Positions 11,935-28,000 of a stretch of DNA of 64,000 bases are shown here, piece by piece (position 1 is the first letter of the stretch; every line of letters starts with the position of its first letter). The notes under the pieces were generated by a model that saw nothing but the letters and a program-made list of their open reading frames with translations, did not search any database and was not told where the DNA came from. Both the position numbers and the translations under genes were made by a program. Origin of the DNA: Daphnia carinata (Eukaryota; Arthropoda; Branchiopoda; Diplostraca; Daphniidae); contig NC_081339.1 in the NCBI RefSeq assembly GCF_022539665.2, positions 2,852,017-2,916,016 of the forward strand, written 5' to 3'.

Positions 11935-14710
11935 ATGAGTCCGTTCATTCTCCTACTATTTCGAGTCGGATTGGTGGCCGTCGGCTGGTTCGCCGCAGAA
12001 TCCGCTCCCGTTTTGCCGTCTTCGTTGGATGTTGGTAAGTCAATGAAAAAACAAAAAGAAAACGATTGTTATTTCACCCTGCCTTTATTTTTGTTTTGGG
12101 TTCCAGTAGAGTTATGTTTCGGTATGTTTTTTTTTAAGTTCCAACACCTCAGCGACGAACAACAACACAAAAGACTGTATAGACGAATAAACGATGGCGT
12201 CACCCATGGCAACCGTCGAGTTGTTGGTTGTTCGGTCCCTTCCGGCACACTCAACCTGACGTGCTTATGCTCTTTCCTATAAATAGTTCATTATTTATTT
12301 TTATTTTTTTTATTATTTCTTTTTCTACTGACTTCCTGTTGTGCATTTTTCTTTTTTGCAGAATTGGTGGACATTGTAGCTGTCGATGGCGATGAAATTG
12401 TACAAAGTTCTATGATCACACCATTCCCGTCTGGCAACGGCGTGGGTGGCTTACTGCCGGATGAGCCCAACTTTTTCTGGAGTGGCTCTGGTGATGATCC
12501 CGATGCTGGAATGACATACTGGATCACTACAACAATATACAAAACAGCCGTCGTGACCATGACTCCATCAACGCCCAAACCAACAATCGCCACCACATCT
12601 CCTAGCATTACCCCAACTCCACCTATGAAAGAAGCATCAAGTCCACCCATCACTTGGCCAGTCGAAGCGTTTCAACCGCGCAATTGGATCAGGACAATCA
12701 TTCGTTCAGATATGAATGAAACCTCGCCCCGATTTCATCAGCTGATCCAGTCGAGGCTTGGCAGGATGTACTCCGACCTCCTCCAACAACGTAATGTCAC
12801 AAACGTCATAGGGATTGGGGTACCGCTAGCGCACGTCATCATCCATAATATCACTCGACGATCGGGGGACATTGACGTCATCTATTCGTTATCGACTTGG
12901 CATCATCAAATACCAATGGATGGATCCATTACTAGTCGCCTAGTCGAACCTTATTTGGCGGTGGCAGCCGTGCGGAGAGTCGACGTCACGCGTCAGTTAT
13001 GTCACAGGCCGGCAAATGACACCCAGGAAGTGAGCCTGTGCCTGTCCGTTGTCAACCAAGCCGAACGTAATTTATTTTTTTCCTAACAATGAAATGTCAT
13101 TAACGCTCATCATTTTTCAATTTTTATTTTTGTATGCGTGAAGCTTTCTCGCGAGCAGAAGAGACGAGCGTAGCCACGAGGGCTGGCACGGGTTATCAAT
13201 ACTGGATCGTTGGAATCGTCGTTGGTGTCCTTTTGATTGTCATCGTCATCGTTGTGTTCATCTATTTGAATGGTCGTAAAAGGGACACGAAGAGAAATAA
13301 TAAAAGAGATGTGGCCGTCGGCGAGTCTTCTCCTCACGTGCTACAATCGGAACCTGTTCGCGATAGTCGAAGTAAAGCCGCCAGGATATCGAAGAATATC
13401 GTTTCAAAACTGGTGAGTTTTGTGCAGTTTTTTTTTTCTTATTACAATGAATTTAAAACTGATTTAATTAACGTAAAACACGAAATATTGTGACAAACGT
13501 TGCATGGGTCCTCCTCGTCTTCAGTTCAGCTATTCCACGAAATCGTTATTTCAACTGGTATAATTTCAAAAATGCCTTGCGTGTGCAATGATGTCTTGTA
13601 AGCCGAATCAATCATTAAAAAAGGAATCGACATTGAGATAGTTCTTTTCCCCTTTATCGTGCAATGTCTGCATATCCAAAGAAAAACATGCACGATGTAG
13701 CCTTGATGGATGATGGTTTGCCTTACAACTACAAGATGGATCTAATCTCATTCGTAGGTGGCAAAAGACTCCACGGAAGTAGAAGAGGATCCTGACCCGT
13801 GGGTGCGGAAGGCACGCAGTACGTCGAAGAAACAACTTAAACACAAATTGCGGCCTCAGACTGCGCCAGAAAGAAATGCGCATCGCCAGAGTTCTAGCAG
13901 CCTTTCGGCCATTTTATCCGGATCGACATCGTCCACGTCGAGCAGTCTTGACCGAATGGAATATCGTCTATCCCGAGAAGAACCCATCCAGCCAAGTCGG
14001 GGAACCCGTCGTCTAAAACGGAAAAGAACGGTCAAAGCGGATGTTTTATCACCGGAGAGGGCAAAGGCTAAGGAAAAACTAAAAACGACGGACACGTCCA
14101 TTTTAAAAACGAGTCGTCGGATTATGACGTCGGTTGAAATGGAAACTCAGGAAGTGGTGGCCGATTTCAGCGACTACCCAGACACTCCCGACGATGTGTC
14201 TCACGAGGTTGAATTGATTCTTACGACAGACGATCTTGGATGGCAACCGGGCAGTCTCATTCCATCGTGCGTGACGGCCGGTGTTTTTGGGTAACATAAA
14301 ACTATTTTATTTTGTTCCAGTCAGTTGAATACATTTTTTTTTTAAGTTCTAGGAAAATATCGTCAGCACCTGTCGTACTTGAAAGTGCTGGACATGCTGA
14401 AGAAGATGGGCGGCATTTTATGAGGCCTAAACGGGCGTGGTCAACGCCAGATCACGTGCAACTCAATGGGCAATCAAAGAATGTCGAAAACGTCATCGTT
14501 CCAGTTCATTACGAATCGTCGAACATTGTGAGTTCGGACGACCATTCGATTCCAGGACGGCAACAAGCGACTCATTTAAAACATCCAGCACTTCATATCC
14601 ATTCCATATCGTATCCTACTTGGCCGAGCTTAAGTGACACTGATCCTGCCATCGAATTAATTCGCACAATCAAAGACGAGTTGAAAAAATTCGATCCCAA
14701 AGTTTCTTAG
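11935..14710 (+). CDS. Type I single-pass membrane protein, mucin-like stem, basic cytoplasmic tail
   Basis: Five exons, 11935-12034, 12362-13066, 13144-13412, 13758-14266 and 14353-14710, give 646 residues. The start MSPFILLLFRVGLVAVGWFA is a signal peptide. Exon 2 encodes an acidic segment, a Thr/Pro-rich mucin-like stretch (TPSTPKPTIATTSPSITPTP), then a folded-looking domain with N-glycosylation sites (NET, NVT, NIT, NDT) whose position next to the membrane suggests a SEA-like module. Exon 3 encodes the membrane helix (IVGIVVGVLLIVIVIVVFIYL) followed by RKRDTKRNNKRD. Exons 4-5 encode a long Ser/Arg/Lys-rich cytoplasmic tail ending at TAG 14708-14710. Exon 5 may instead start at 14347, because two AG acceptors lie six bases apart. 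The layout recalls the KIAA1549/UPF0606 family, but I cannot show homology. Function unknown. Confidence 0.8.
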
Positions 14711-16737
14711 ATTCAATTGATACGTCGTTTCGTGTTCAAAACAAGTCGTGACAAAAGGTCCCTTTCCGACCAATTCATTTGTTTCTTCTGCGGTAACAAT
14801 TGTGGAATATGAGTGTGTGTCAAATAACGTTTGCACTGTACATTGTATGATGAGCATTTGATGGGGAATTTGATTTTATTGTTCGAGCGTTACTGTACAA
14901 ACCTGCAAAATCTCTTTTTGTAGCGTATTTCTATTCTTCTACCTGTCCCCTTGTTGTTCCCGATTCACTGTCATTCTTTTCCTATCAATTAAATCGATTT
15001 TCATCATCCAGAATCCGGAGCTCTTTCTTTTCAACCTTTTTTCAGTTTTGATAGACACACAAACAAAGTTAAGTGATAGTGAGAAGTAGTATACAAACTT
15101 ATACGAGTGATTAGCGTGCGTGATTGGCTAACGTTCAACGAAAAATGACATTTTCAGGGTCGTAATTGTCAATGATTTTATTTTTCCAATCCAATCAGTG
15201 TTATCTTCAGTGACAAACATGTGGCCACCGTCTTACGCGGGCGGCGTTTTTTTAATTGTTTCAACCCAATCAGTCTTATCAAATGAATTTCGGCTGTTTA
15301 TTATCTAGAGAACAGCTGTATTCTTTATTAGTTTTAGGAGAAGAAAGAAGAATGAATCTTGATTTATGGCTTTGATCTGAAACTGAAACCTCGTTTTCTG
15401 AGAGCATCGGATACACTGCAACGATCCAACAGTCTTCGCATGACGTCTTATTGATTTAATGCCATTGATATGGTTAACCTTTGTTTCCGTATGTCTTTGC
15501 ATTGTTGCTTGTTATTGCGTGTCGGATACCTAATCAACGTGGGCTTATACAATGATTCGCGACGAATCTTACGAAGCTGGCCGTCTTTGATGATGGCCGG
15601 GTACTACGTGATATAGAACACCCGTAACTTTTTTTTACATTTTACGTCAACAGTTGGATTTGTTTCCCTATTCTTGCTTTATTCACATCTATTCAAAATG
15701 ATGATGATTCAAACTTTATTAACATTTCTTTGTTTGAAGGGTGTACGTATGTAAAGGGTGAGCTATGATCTAGGTGTTTAGATGTTTGACATAATAACAT
15801 TACCGAGATATGTCGCTTATGGGATACACAATATCGCAAGTAGGTGATCCAGAGCTACCATTAGCAGCCCCTCAGACTTGACTTGCGCTTGGATTATTGT
15901 GTCATGTTACGTGATGTGATAAGCCTAATCAACAATAGCCCCAAGAAAGTTTTGCTAACCTTCTTCTTTCTTCGTTCAATGCAACAAAAGGCAAAAATTG
16001 ATCATTCTTTTAAGCTTTGAGGTTAAAAATTTACACATTAATAATATTTTAAACACCGAGAATAGTTTAAAAAGCAGCTTGATAAAAGAAGATTGTATAC
16101 ATTCAGGATACTTCAATGAATAACATGTAATGCTTAATAGAATTGCACATGTAAGAGAATTGATTGCCTACCTGTTTTAATGTATTAGGAATTCGTCTTA
16201 AGCTAATCAAAGGAACTGTTTAAGACGAGAACCAGCCTACAGTGATAACATTGATTGGAAGCAAAAGCCCGTGAGCATTTAGTGAATGTTGTCAGGAGCA
16301 CTGATTGTCGTTGACAAAAACCGTTAGTCACGCACACCCACCCACCTTTCAATTAATTTCGTGATTTTCGCATTGTCCTTTTTCTTGTAACCTCTCCAGA
16401 AGGTCAGCATGCCGATTAAAAAGTTGTATAACTTATACAGCATTTAAGAATTGAAATCACTGGCGTTTTTCCTTGCCTGATTCTTATAAAAAGCTTGTTA
16501 CAAGGCCAGCGAGAATGTAATTCATGATATTGAGGACCATACGGTCGCATCAGTTGTCAATCACAATTGCAATAAAGAAAAACTTCCTGGAATTTTATCA
16601 GCCTCCGAAATGAAGAATAAACCGAGCACCTAATACGTGCACGTGAGATAACCTATATAAGAATACAATAGCTGCAAGCCACAGATGTCCTTCTGGTGAC
16701 TTCTTCGAAGCCCCTTTTTTCCCGATAGCCGCGGCCG
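14711..16737. other. Intergenic, about 2 kb
   Basis: AT-rich sequence without a supported gene. Reverse-strand open frames at 15305-15502 and 16630-17061 have no family resemblance, and the latter runs through the orcokinin promoter and first coding exon. The stretch just after 14710 is presumably 3' UTR of the membrane-protein gene. Confidence 0.45.
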
Positions 16738-16744
16738 TATAAAA
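16738..16744 (+). promoter_or_regulatory. TATA box of the orcokinin gene
   Basis: TATAAAA in a GC-rich setting (ggccgTATAAAAcgac), 159 bases before the orcokinin ATG. A start site about 30 bases downstream would give a 5' UTR near 130 bases. TATA-driven promoters are common for neuropeptide genes. No transcript evidence. Confidence 0.6.
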
Positions 16745-16896
16745 CGACTAGCACTGCGGACGTTTGAGGACAGAAGGCAACAAGTAAACGCAAGACAAGC
16801 ATCTTGTTGGAGCTCCCCAAAACATTCATCGTCTTTGATTTGCGTTATTTCGTACAAGGTGACGCTGTCAAATTTAGAATTAAACTTCCTCCAACA

Positions 16897-18030
16897 ATGA
16901 ACTGCCTCAAGTTCAATCTCGTCGCCGTTGCGATCCTCGTTCTCAATGGGGTTACCGCAATGAAGTTTCAGGTAATTATACAGATTTATCTTTAGTTTAA
17001 GAAAGCATTTAAGCAATACACGTAAGGTCGAGTATTTATTCTTATTGCTTGACGGTGACATACTCGACTTAACTGAACGTGAATTGTTGAAGGCCTTTCT
17101 TAAAGGATTTTCATATTTAACTTATTAATCATTTGTTTTGAAAATTCTGCTTGCTCGGAACACTGACACGTTAAATCAGAATCTGTAAACTTGGTTGAAA
17201 ATGGCTTGACTAATTCTATTTCTACAGGGCAACGAGTACCCATTTAGATCCTTTTCTTATCCTAAAAAAATTGTTTTCCTGCTTCATTTTCCTTATTTGT
17301 TCGCTTCTGTGAGGTGGTCGTGTATGGCTTGTTGTAAAAAGGCTCAATGTTTCTTAACAATAGCTCGTCTAAAGAACGTGACAAGGCGCTCAATAGTTGA
17401 CCATATATTGCCAGTTTCCTCTCTATTCACCTCATTCAATTTCATTTGTAGAGTGACGAGGCGGCGGGAGTAGAACGGGAGCGTGATTTGGATAGACTCG
17501 GAGGTGGTCAGCACATTCTTCGCGGTTTCGATTCAATAGGGGAAGGCAGTCTACTTCGAGCAATTTACCGAGGCAAGTTGCTTGATACAATTAACTTATG
17601 GCTTTCAAAGGCCAAGTGTATCGTTTTATATTTTCCTTTAGTTTTAAGAATATCACAGGGTATTGGTCAATATATTGAACTGTTCTCTTTAAAATTTGAT
17701 TTAGAAAAACCACGAGATTTTTTGCGGATAAACAGAGGATTGGATTCACTAAGCGGTGCCTCTTTTGGTATGGAGAAACGCCTAGACTCGTTGACGTAAG
17801 AGATTTTTTAAAAAATATTTATTTATGATAAATGATTTGAATTAAACGAATTGTTTCTTTACACTAGTGGGCTGGGATTCGGCAGCCAAAAGCGCAATCT
17901 AGATGAAATTGATAGATCAAATTTCGGTACGTTCGCCAAACGAAACCTGGACGAAATCGATCGCAGTGATTTCGGCCGTTTCGTTAAAAAGAGGGAAACC
18001 ATTGATGGAGAGAGTTCTCTACAACGTTGA
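16897..18030 (+). CDS. Orcokinin neuropeptide precursor
   Basis: Four coding exons, 16897-16971, 17452-17572, 17705-17795 and 17868-18030, give 149 residues. The first ~21 residues are a signal peptide ([18 protein letters not shown]...). Exon 4 carries two orcokinin A-type peptides bounded by basic cleavage sites: [18 protein letters not shown] and [17 protein letters not shown]. Exons 2-4 also contain related B-like segments: [30 protein letters not shown] and [14 protein letters not shown]. Orcokinins are secreted arthropod neuropeptides linked to gut motility, ecdysis and clock functions. Intron 2 must start with GC (CGAG|GCAAGT) to keep the frame, a recognised minor donor type. AATAAA lies at 18250-18255. 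The identification rests on the NLDEIDRS core, which is diagnostic. Confidence 0.95.
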
Positions 18031-18055
18031 GTCTTTCGTTCTTCTTTTTGTTCCG

Positions 18056-19435
18056 AGTACGAGTTGGAAAGGAGCTTGCTTTAACATAGATCTCCAGCAT
18101 GTCAAACGAAAGTTATTATCATACACTATCGTCGTCTCTGATTTCAGAATCACAATGCCGATAGGGCTTTATAGGCCAACTGCACTCGTCATTATAGGTG
18201 CACATTATGGCTTTGTTATTTATTCAGTGTATCTGCAGTGACTCCTTCCAATAAATCAACATATTTCAATCAAATTGGTGTTCTTATTTTGCATCAAAGC
18301 GACATGTGGTTTTTCTCGAATTTTACCTTCCTATACTCTAAAATTACACGTGCCAACATAGTACAAGGACACAGGTAAGTGTGGAGGAAGGGCAAGCATT
18401 TTACGTTGTGTGGGGGGCGTATAAGCAATAGAATGAAACGATAATAAGTTACTTCATTTTCTCTAATCTCTTATAACTCTAATTTTGGCGACGTATGAAT
18501 ACCAATCAATAATCAAATGTGAACTGTTAACATGAATGGCTTCATCAGCACACACGTAAGCGCATAATACGCACACGCTGAACTCCCAAACGTTGAATTA
18601 ATTGCGTCGTTATTCAGTTCTGTATCGGACAAGCTGATTGATTTTCTCGTCATTCTGAAGCAATGCTCATTTCAAAATGAAAAGCTAATGCGTACTCAGA
18701 ATTCTCCGCGTGGGATATATTTTTATTAGAACAGCAACATGTACATGATTCTGAAACAGGTGATTAACAATGCATCGTGAAACATGACAAAATGGCTCGA
18801 TATATTAACGAGGCCATAAAACAGCTTGTGTAACGAAACGTGCGCTATATCGGATATAGCCCCATTTTCGAATTTAAAAAATTCCAAATAAAACTGAGAT
18901 CGTTTGAAAGAACTTGCGGGAGAACCCCTGAGACGAGCCCAGCAAACTTATTCTTCCCAAAAAAAAAGAGACCAACAATATTTGATTCCAGAAAATTTTT
19001 TATCAATAAATTCAAAAGTGAACCAAGCAATTGTGTTGTCTAATCCTATCATCTACCTAATTATTCAGCTAAAGGGCAATCATAACAAAAGACTCAATTT
19101 TGTACAGTTGGATTCGCTTATTGCTCACTAATAGCTATCTCCATTCGTTGACATGAACGTTCGCATTGCTATTCGTTTGAATAGAGGATGTGTCTCACAT
19201 AAGTGCCCTTTTTGTAAATGAATTTGAATTAAATACAGGTAAGAAATAAAGGTATTGACCTTAATAGCAAAACAATGAGGAGTTTTTCTTTTTGAAAGTG
19301 TGCCGGACACTCGTATATCGTTGACAATGGTACATGTAAAAAAGATTAGTTAAGGAAAATAAGCTTGAATGAGGTTGTAAAAAGTGCTGGATCAATGTGT
19401 TTTGATAATGCTGGTGAATCTTGTCAAACTTGTTT
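18056..19435. other. Intergenic, about 1.4 kb
   Basis: AT-rich sequence between the orcokinin polyadenylation signal and the end of the minus-strand membrane ORF. The small open frames overlap on both strands and show no coding character. It likely includes the 3' UTR of the minus-strand transcript. Confidence 0.45.
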
Positions 19436-19951
19436 TTAAGGTTTAGGATTGAGTTTAACAATGTTTGTCCCGTACGATTTGTAATTGTAAATAATGGAGT
19501 TTTCGTCATACTCGGGAATGTCTTTAAATTTGGGCGGTTTAGTTCTGACGCTAGTGGATCGTGGTGTTGTGCTAACGAAGGCAGACTTTGTTACTGGCTG
19601 TTTATGAAAGGCTTCTTTAGTGGTCTCGTTCGCCATTTTGACCCTCACTCTTTTTGCCCAGTCATCGATTGTTTCTCCCTCGATTCGAATCGGAGGGCTG
19701 TCCGTTTCTTCTAGACGAACCCACCACTCATCACCTGGCAGGAGGATTCCAGGAGGACCTTTTCTGATCACGTGACTGTCGTTTCCTAGCACGGAAACTG
19801 TCGGGCTATTTGGGCTTCGAGTGTTCAATAGATTATCTTGACTAAAGATGACTAATCCGTCAGGGTGAATAGCCGCGTACATAAACAAAATCGAGAAGCA
19901 AAGAATAACTAGGAAAACAAGCATGAGAACCATGATGGCGAACCAACGGCG

Positions 19952-25012
<5,061 letters not shown>

Positions 25013-28000
25013 GTCTCTGTTAACCAGTTCACTTTGAACTATATACTTCTAACCTCCTAAATGTTAGTGAACAAGTATCCGCAATTTCAGAAGACCAAAG
25101 ACTATACACACAATTAAAAAAAAAATACACGGTGATGAGTGCAGCTCTTTCAATCAGCGTCCGTTTGGTTAAACGTTCATTTTTGTCCCTCTCTGGAACA
25201 ACACTGGCCACTGGAACCGAAAAAAACGTCACAACGGCACGCACGATAAAGACACGGCTATTCGACGGAGGGAGAAGAATGGTGAATCTAGTGGAACTAG
25301 AAGATAAACATTGCGCTGGCTGGTAGTAAAAAGTGGTTTTTTTCTGGGCTGTTGCCGGATTTAAAAGGAGAAAGAAACTGAGGACGGACTCAATGGAAGG
25401 CGAAAAGAAAAACAGGGGGGAAAAACATCGCCGCAAGAGAGAACGAGAGAGAGAGGGTTCCGCGCCGCCGCAGCAATCTGGCAAGTTGCCGAAGACGTCA
25501 CACCCTTCAGAGGGTCATCATCTGAAAATGTTGGCGAAAAAAGGAAATCAAGCAACAACAACAACAACCGTCGACGATATCATTATACTCTTCCGCATCG
25601 ACGTCGGATGACGTCGCCATTCTTGAAATGTGCTTCCGCGGCACCGTCCGAACGCAGGGGGGCCATTGACCAGTTGCGGCCGGATTGGTTCCAATTTGGA
25701 CGTTCATTCTTGTTTCTTCTTGCCGTTTGAATTGATTTTAGAGGTTCCATTCATCGTTACCCCCCCTCCATAGTTTCACGTCAGTGAATTCTGGAATGAA
25801 ATCATCGATATATATCCCTGAGCTACAATAATTGAATACAATTTGTATGAAAGAAACTAAGGTGATCTATCAGTCCCGCCCCCGCATTTTCCACCTACCA
25901 ATTTGAGCAAGTCAGGCAATCTGTTGCATTATGCAAGGGTTAAAGAAGGTCTTTTCCCCTTTTTATGCTATTTAAATTCAAGACTTTTTTCCTCATATAA
26001 ATGTCTATGGTGTTGAGACAACCATCATTTGTTCAACATCATGTGAGAGACGATGGGGGGGGGGACATTGCAGACGCAGTGATGTATGAGGTTGATGCAT
26101 TCTTTTTTGTTCTTTGCCGAACGGGGGAGGAAAAGGATGTCCAAAGATTTGATAAATGCAACGGCACGAGGCTTTTTGGCAGCTAATCACGTTGGATCCT
26201 GCCGGGCTGCATGAAGGTGCATCTCCTACATTTTTTGTCTATCTGTCTATGTTTGGCTAAGTCTGCTTGCCAAGGAAACCGAAACTCGTATAGGGCTCAG
26301 ACAAGTACAATGTGTAGACTAGACGTTCACACAAGCGAACAAAACATCCGAAACCAAACGCTTTCATCCTTTTGTGAAATAAGCGATCCGATGATTGTCG
26401 GTACGAGTGCCGCTCCATATCAACTTGGCCAAGTTTCTTTGCAACGTTAAGTCATCGGTTCGTCTCTATAGGTGTAGGCGGTGATAAAGAAAAAGGAGTC
26501 GTTACGTCATTGGGTAGTTTGCCATGCACGTAGACCTACACCGGAAACGGCTGATTTGCATAGATGTACACGTCAAACTTGCGGCTCAATGGAGACTGTG
26601 ATCACAGTTGGCATTTTTGTGCTGTCGCTATTTGGCAACCGCTTTAGCCCTTCGTGTGTGGTCAAATGCAAATAAGATGACGCTCGTGACGCCGGAAATG
26701 ATTTTTTTTTTTTTTTTTTTGTTTTTCTTCTGGCGCTCGGAATCGTTTCACACAACGGCCATCGCTGTCCATGTCAAACTGCCAAAGACCTTTCCGTATA
26801 TTTTTGTTCCCCTCTTTTTTCTTTTCATGTTGTTTTTCCAGCTGGGGTTTTCCCGACTGTTGACGAAAAGAAAATTCATTTTTCTGAGCTATACTTAGAG
26901 CGCTACATTTTTCGGTTTGCTTTAACGTCTGTATAACACAAGAAAAAAAATCCTCCTATTTTTTTTTTTCTAATTGCTTTCCATAGGCGCATGACGGCCA
27001 TAGATGATCCACTAGATCGACTTCGTACGTATATCCAACCCTGGTGATTAACGACGTGCTGGCTGCCACAGCGATTGGCAACCTTTTCTCAACATGAGTT
27101 ATTGATTATCCAGTTTGAAAACGTTATGTTAGGGCTGAAACAGTGTGAGATCTGCATTCGTTTCTAGAAGCTATCCGTTGGTTTTACGGATAGCTTCGTT
27201 TCCGGTCCCGCAAAAAGCTACGTCAATGTTACATCCTATGCCTTTCCATTGGTTCCTTCACTAACTGTGTTTCAAACTCATTTTTACACAGTTGATTTAT
27301 ACAAGGAACACATCACTAGTCCGACGGGCTGCGAATGTTTCAAAGTTAGTTTAAATGAAACCTATCATCAACCCTGGGAAATATGTAAATGATTTCCAGT
27401 TTAACGGGAGCTGAGGACGTCTCACCAGCCTTCTCAATCACTCCATAAACCAAGTTATCAATCAGTTTTTTAAAAGGCATTTCGCTTCGTCACAATATAT
27501 ATTCATGAAAATAGGTCGATAAAAAAACGTTTTTAAACCGACGATGACAAGGCCGTCTTTTTTTATGGTGACAAGCATTTACGTAAACTTAAAAAACACG
27601 TCCACCGTTTTATAGATAATGTTCTTTCACCTTTTAGACAGATACAAAAATCATCGATAGATCACCGTCGTGGTTTTTGCGAACGGCTTTTACCGAATAA
27701 AAAACTCTTCGAGAAAAAGGGGCAAACAAAATGATCTAAAACAATGCAGTTATGGCAAAGTTATTAAGGTGTCCAGAATAGTGGGATACTTAATGATGCC
27801 TGGGCATCAGTGCGATCCTTCAAACGAAAACGAGATAACGTAAAAATGGGGCAATAAGTATAATAACGTAATGTATCCCATAGAATGCGGATGCAAGAGC
27901 AGGAGGAGGTTGTCTTGGCTGTTGGCGCACGTCCCAACAATCCAGAAAATGTTACACTAACATTTATTCCCTTTCTCCATTGGTTCGAGGTCGTCTTAGT

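Noticed and set aside
16630-17061. 143-codon minus-strand frame over the orcokinin promoter and first exon
   Set aside because: It is antisense to a well-supported TATA box and signal-peptide exon and has no domain.
19421-19714. 97-codon plus-strand frame
   Set aside because: It is antisense to the minus-strand membrane ORF and is a shadow frame.
25029-25611. Overlapping frames on both strands just upstream of TMEM26
   Set aside because: Composition is biased (Phe/Ser or Arg/Glu runs from purine/pyrimidine tracts), and the frames overlap each other; more likely 5' UTR and promoter.
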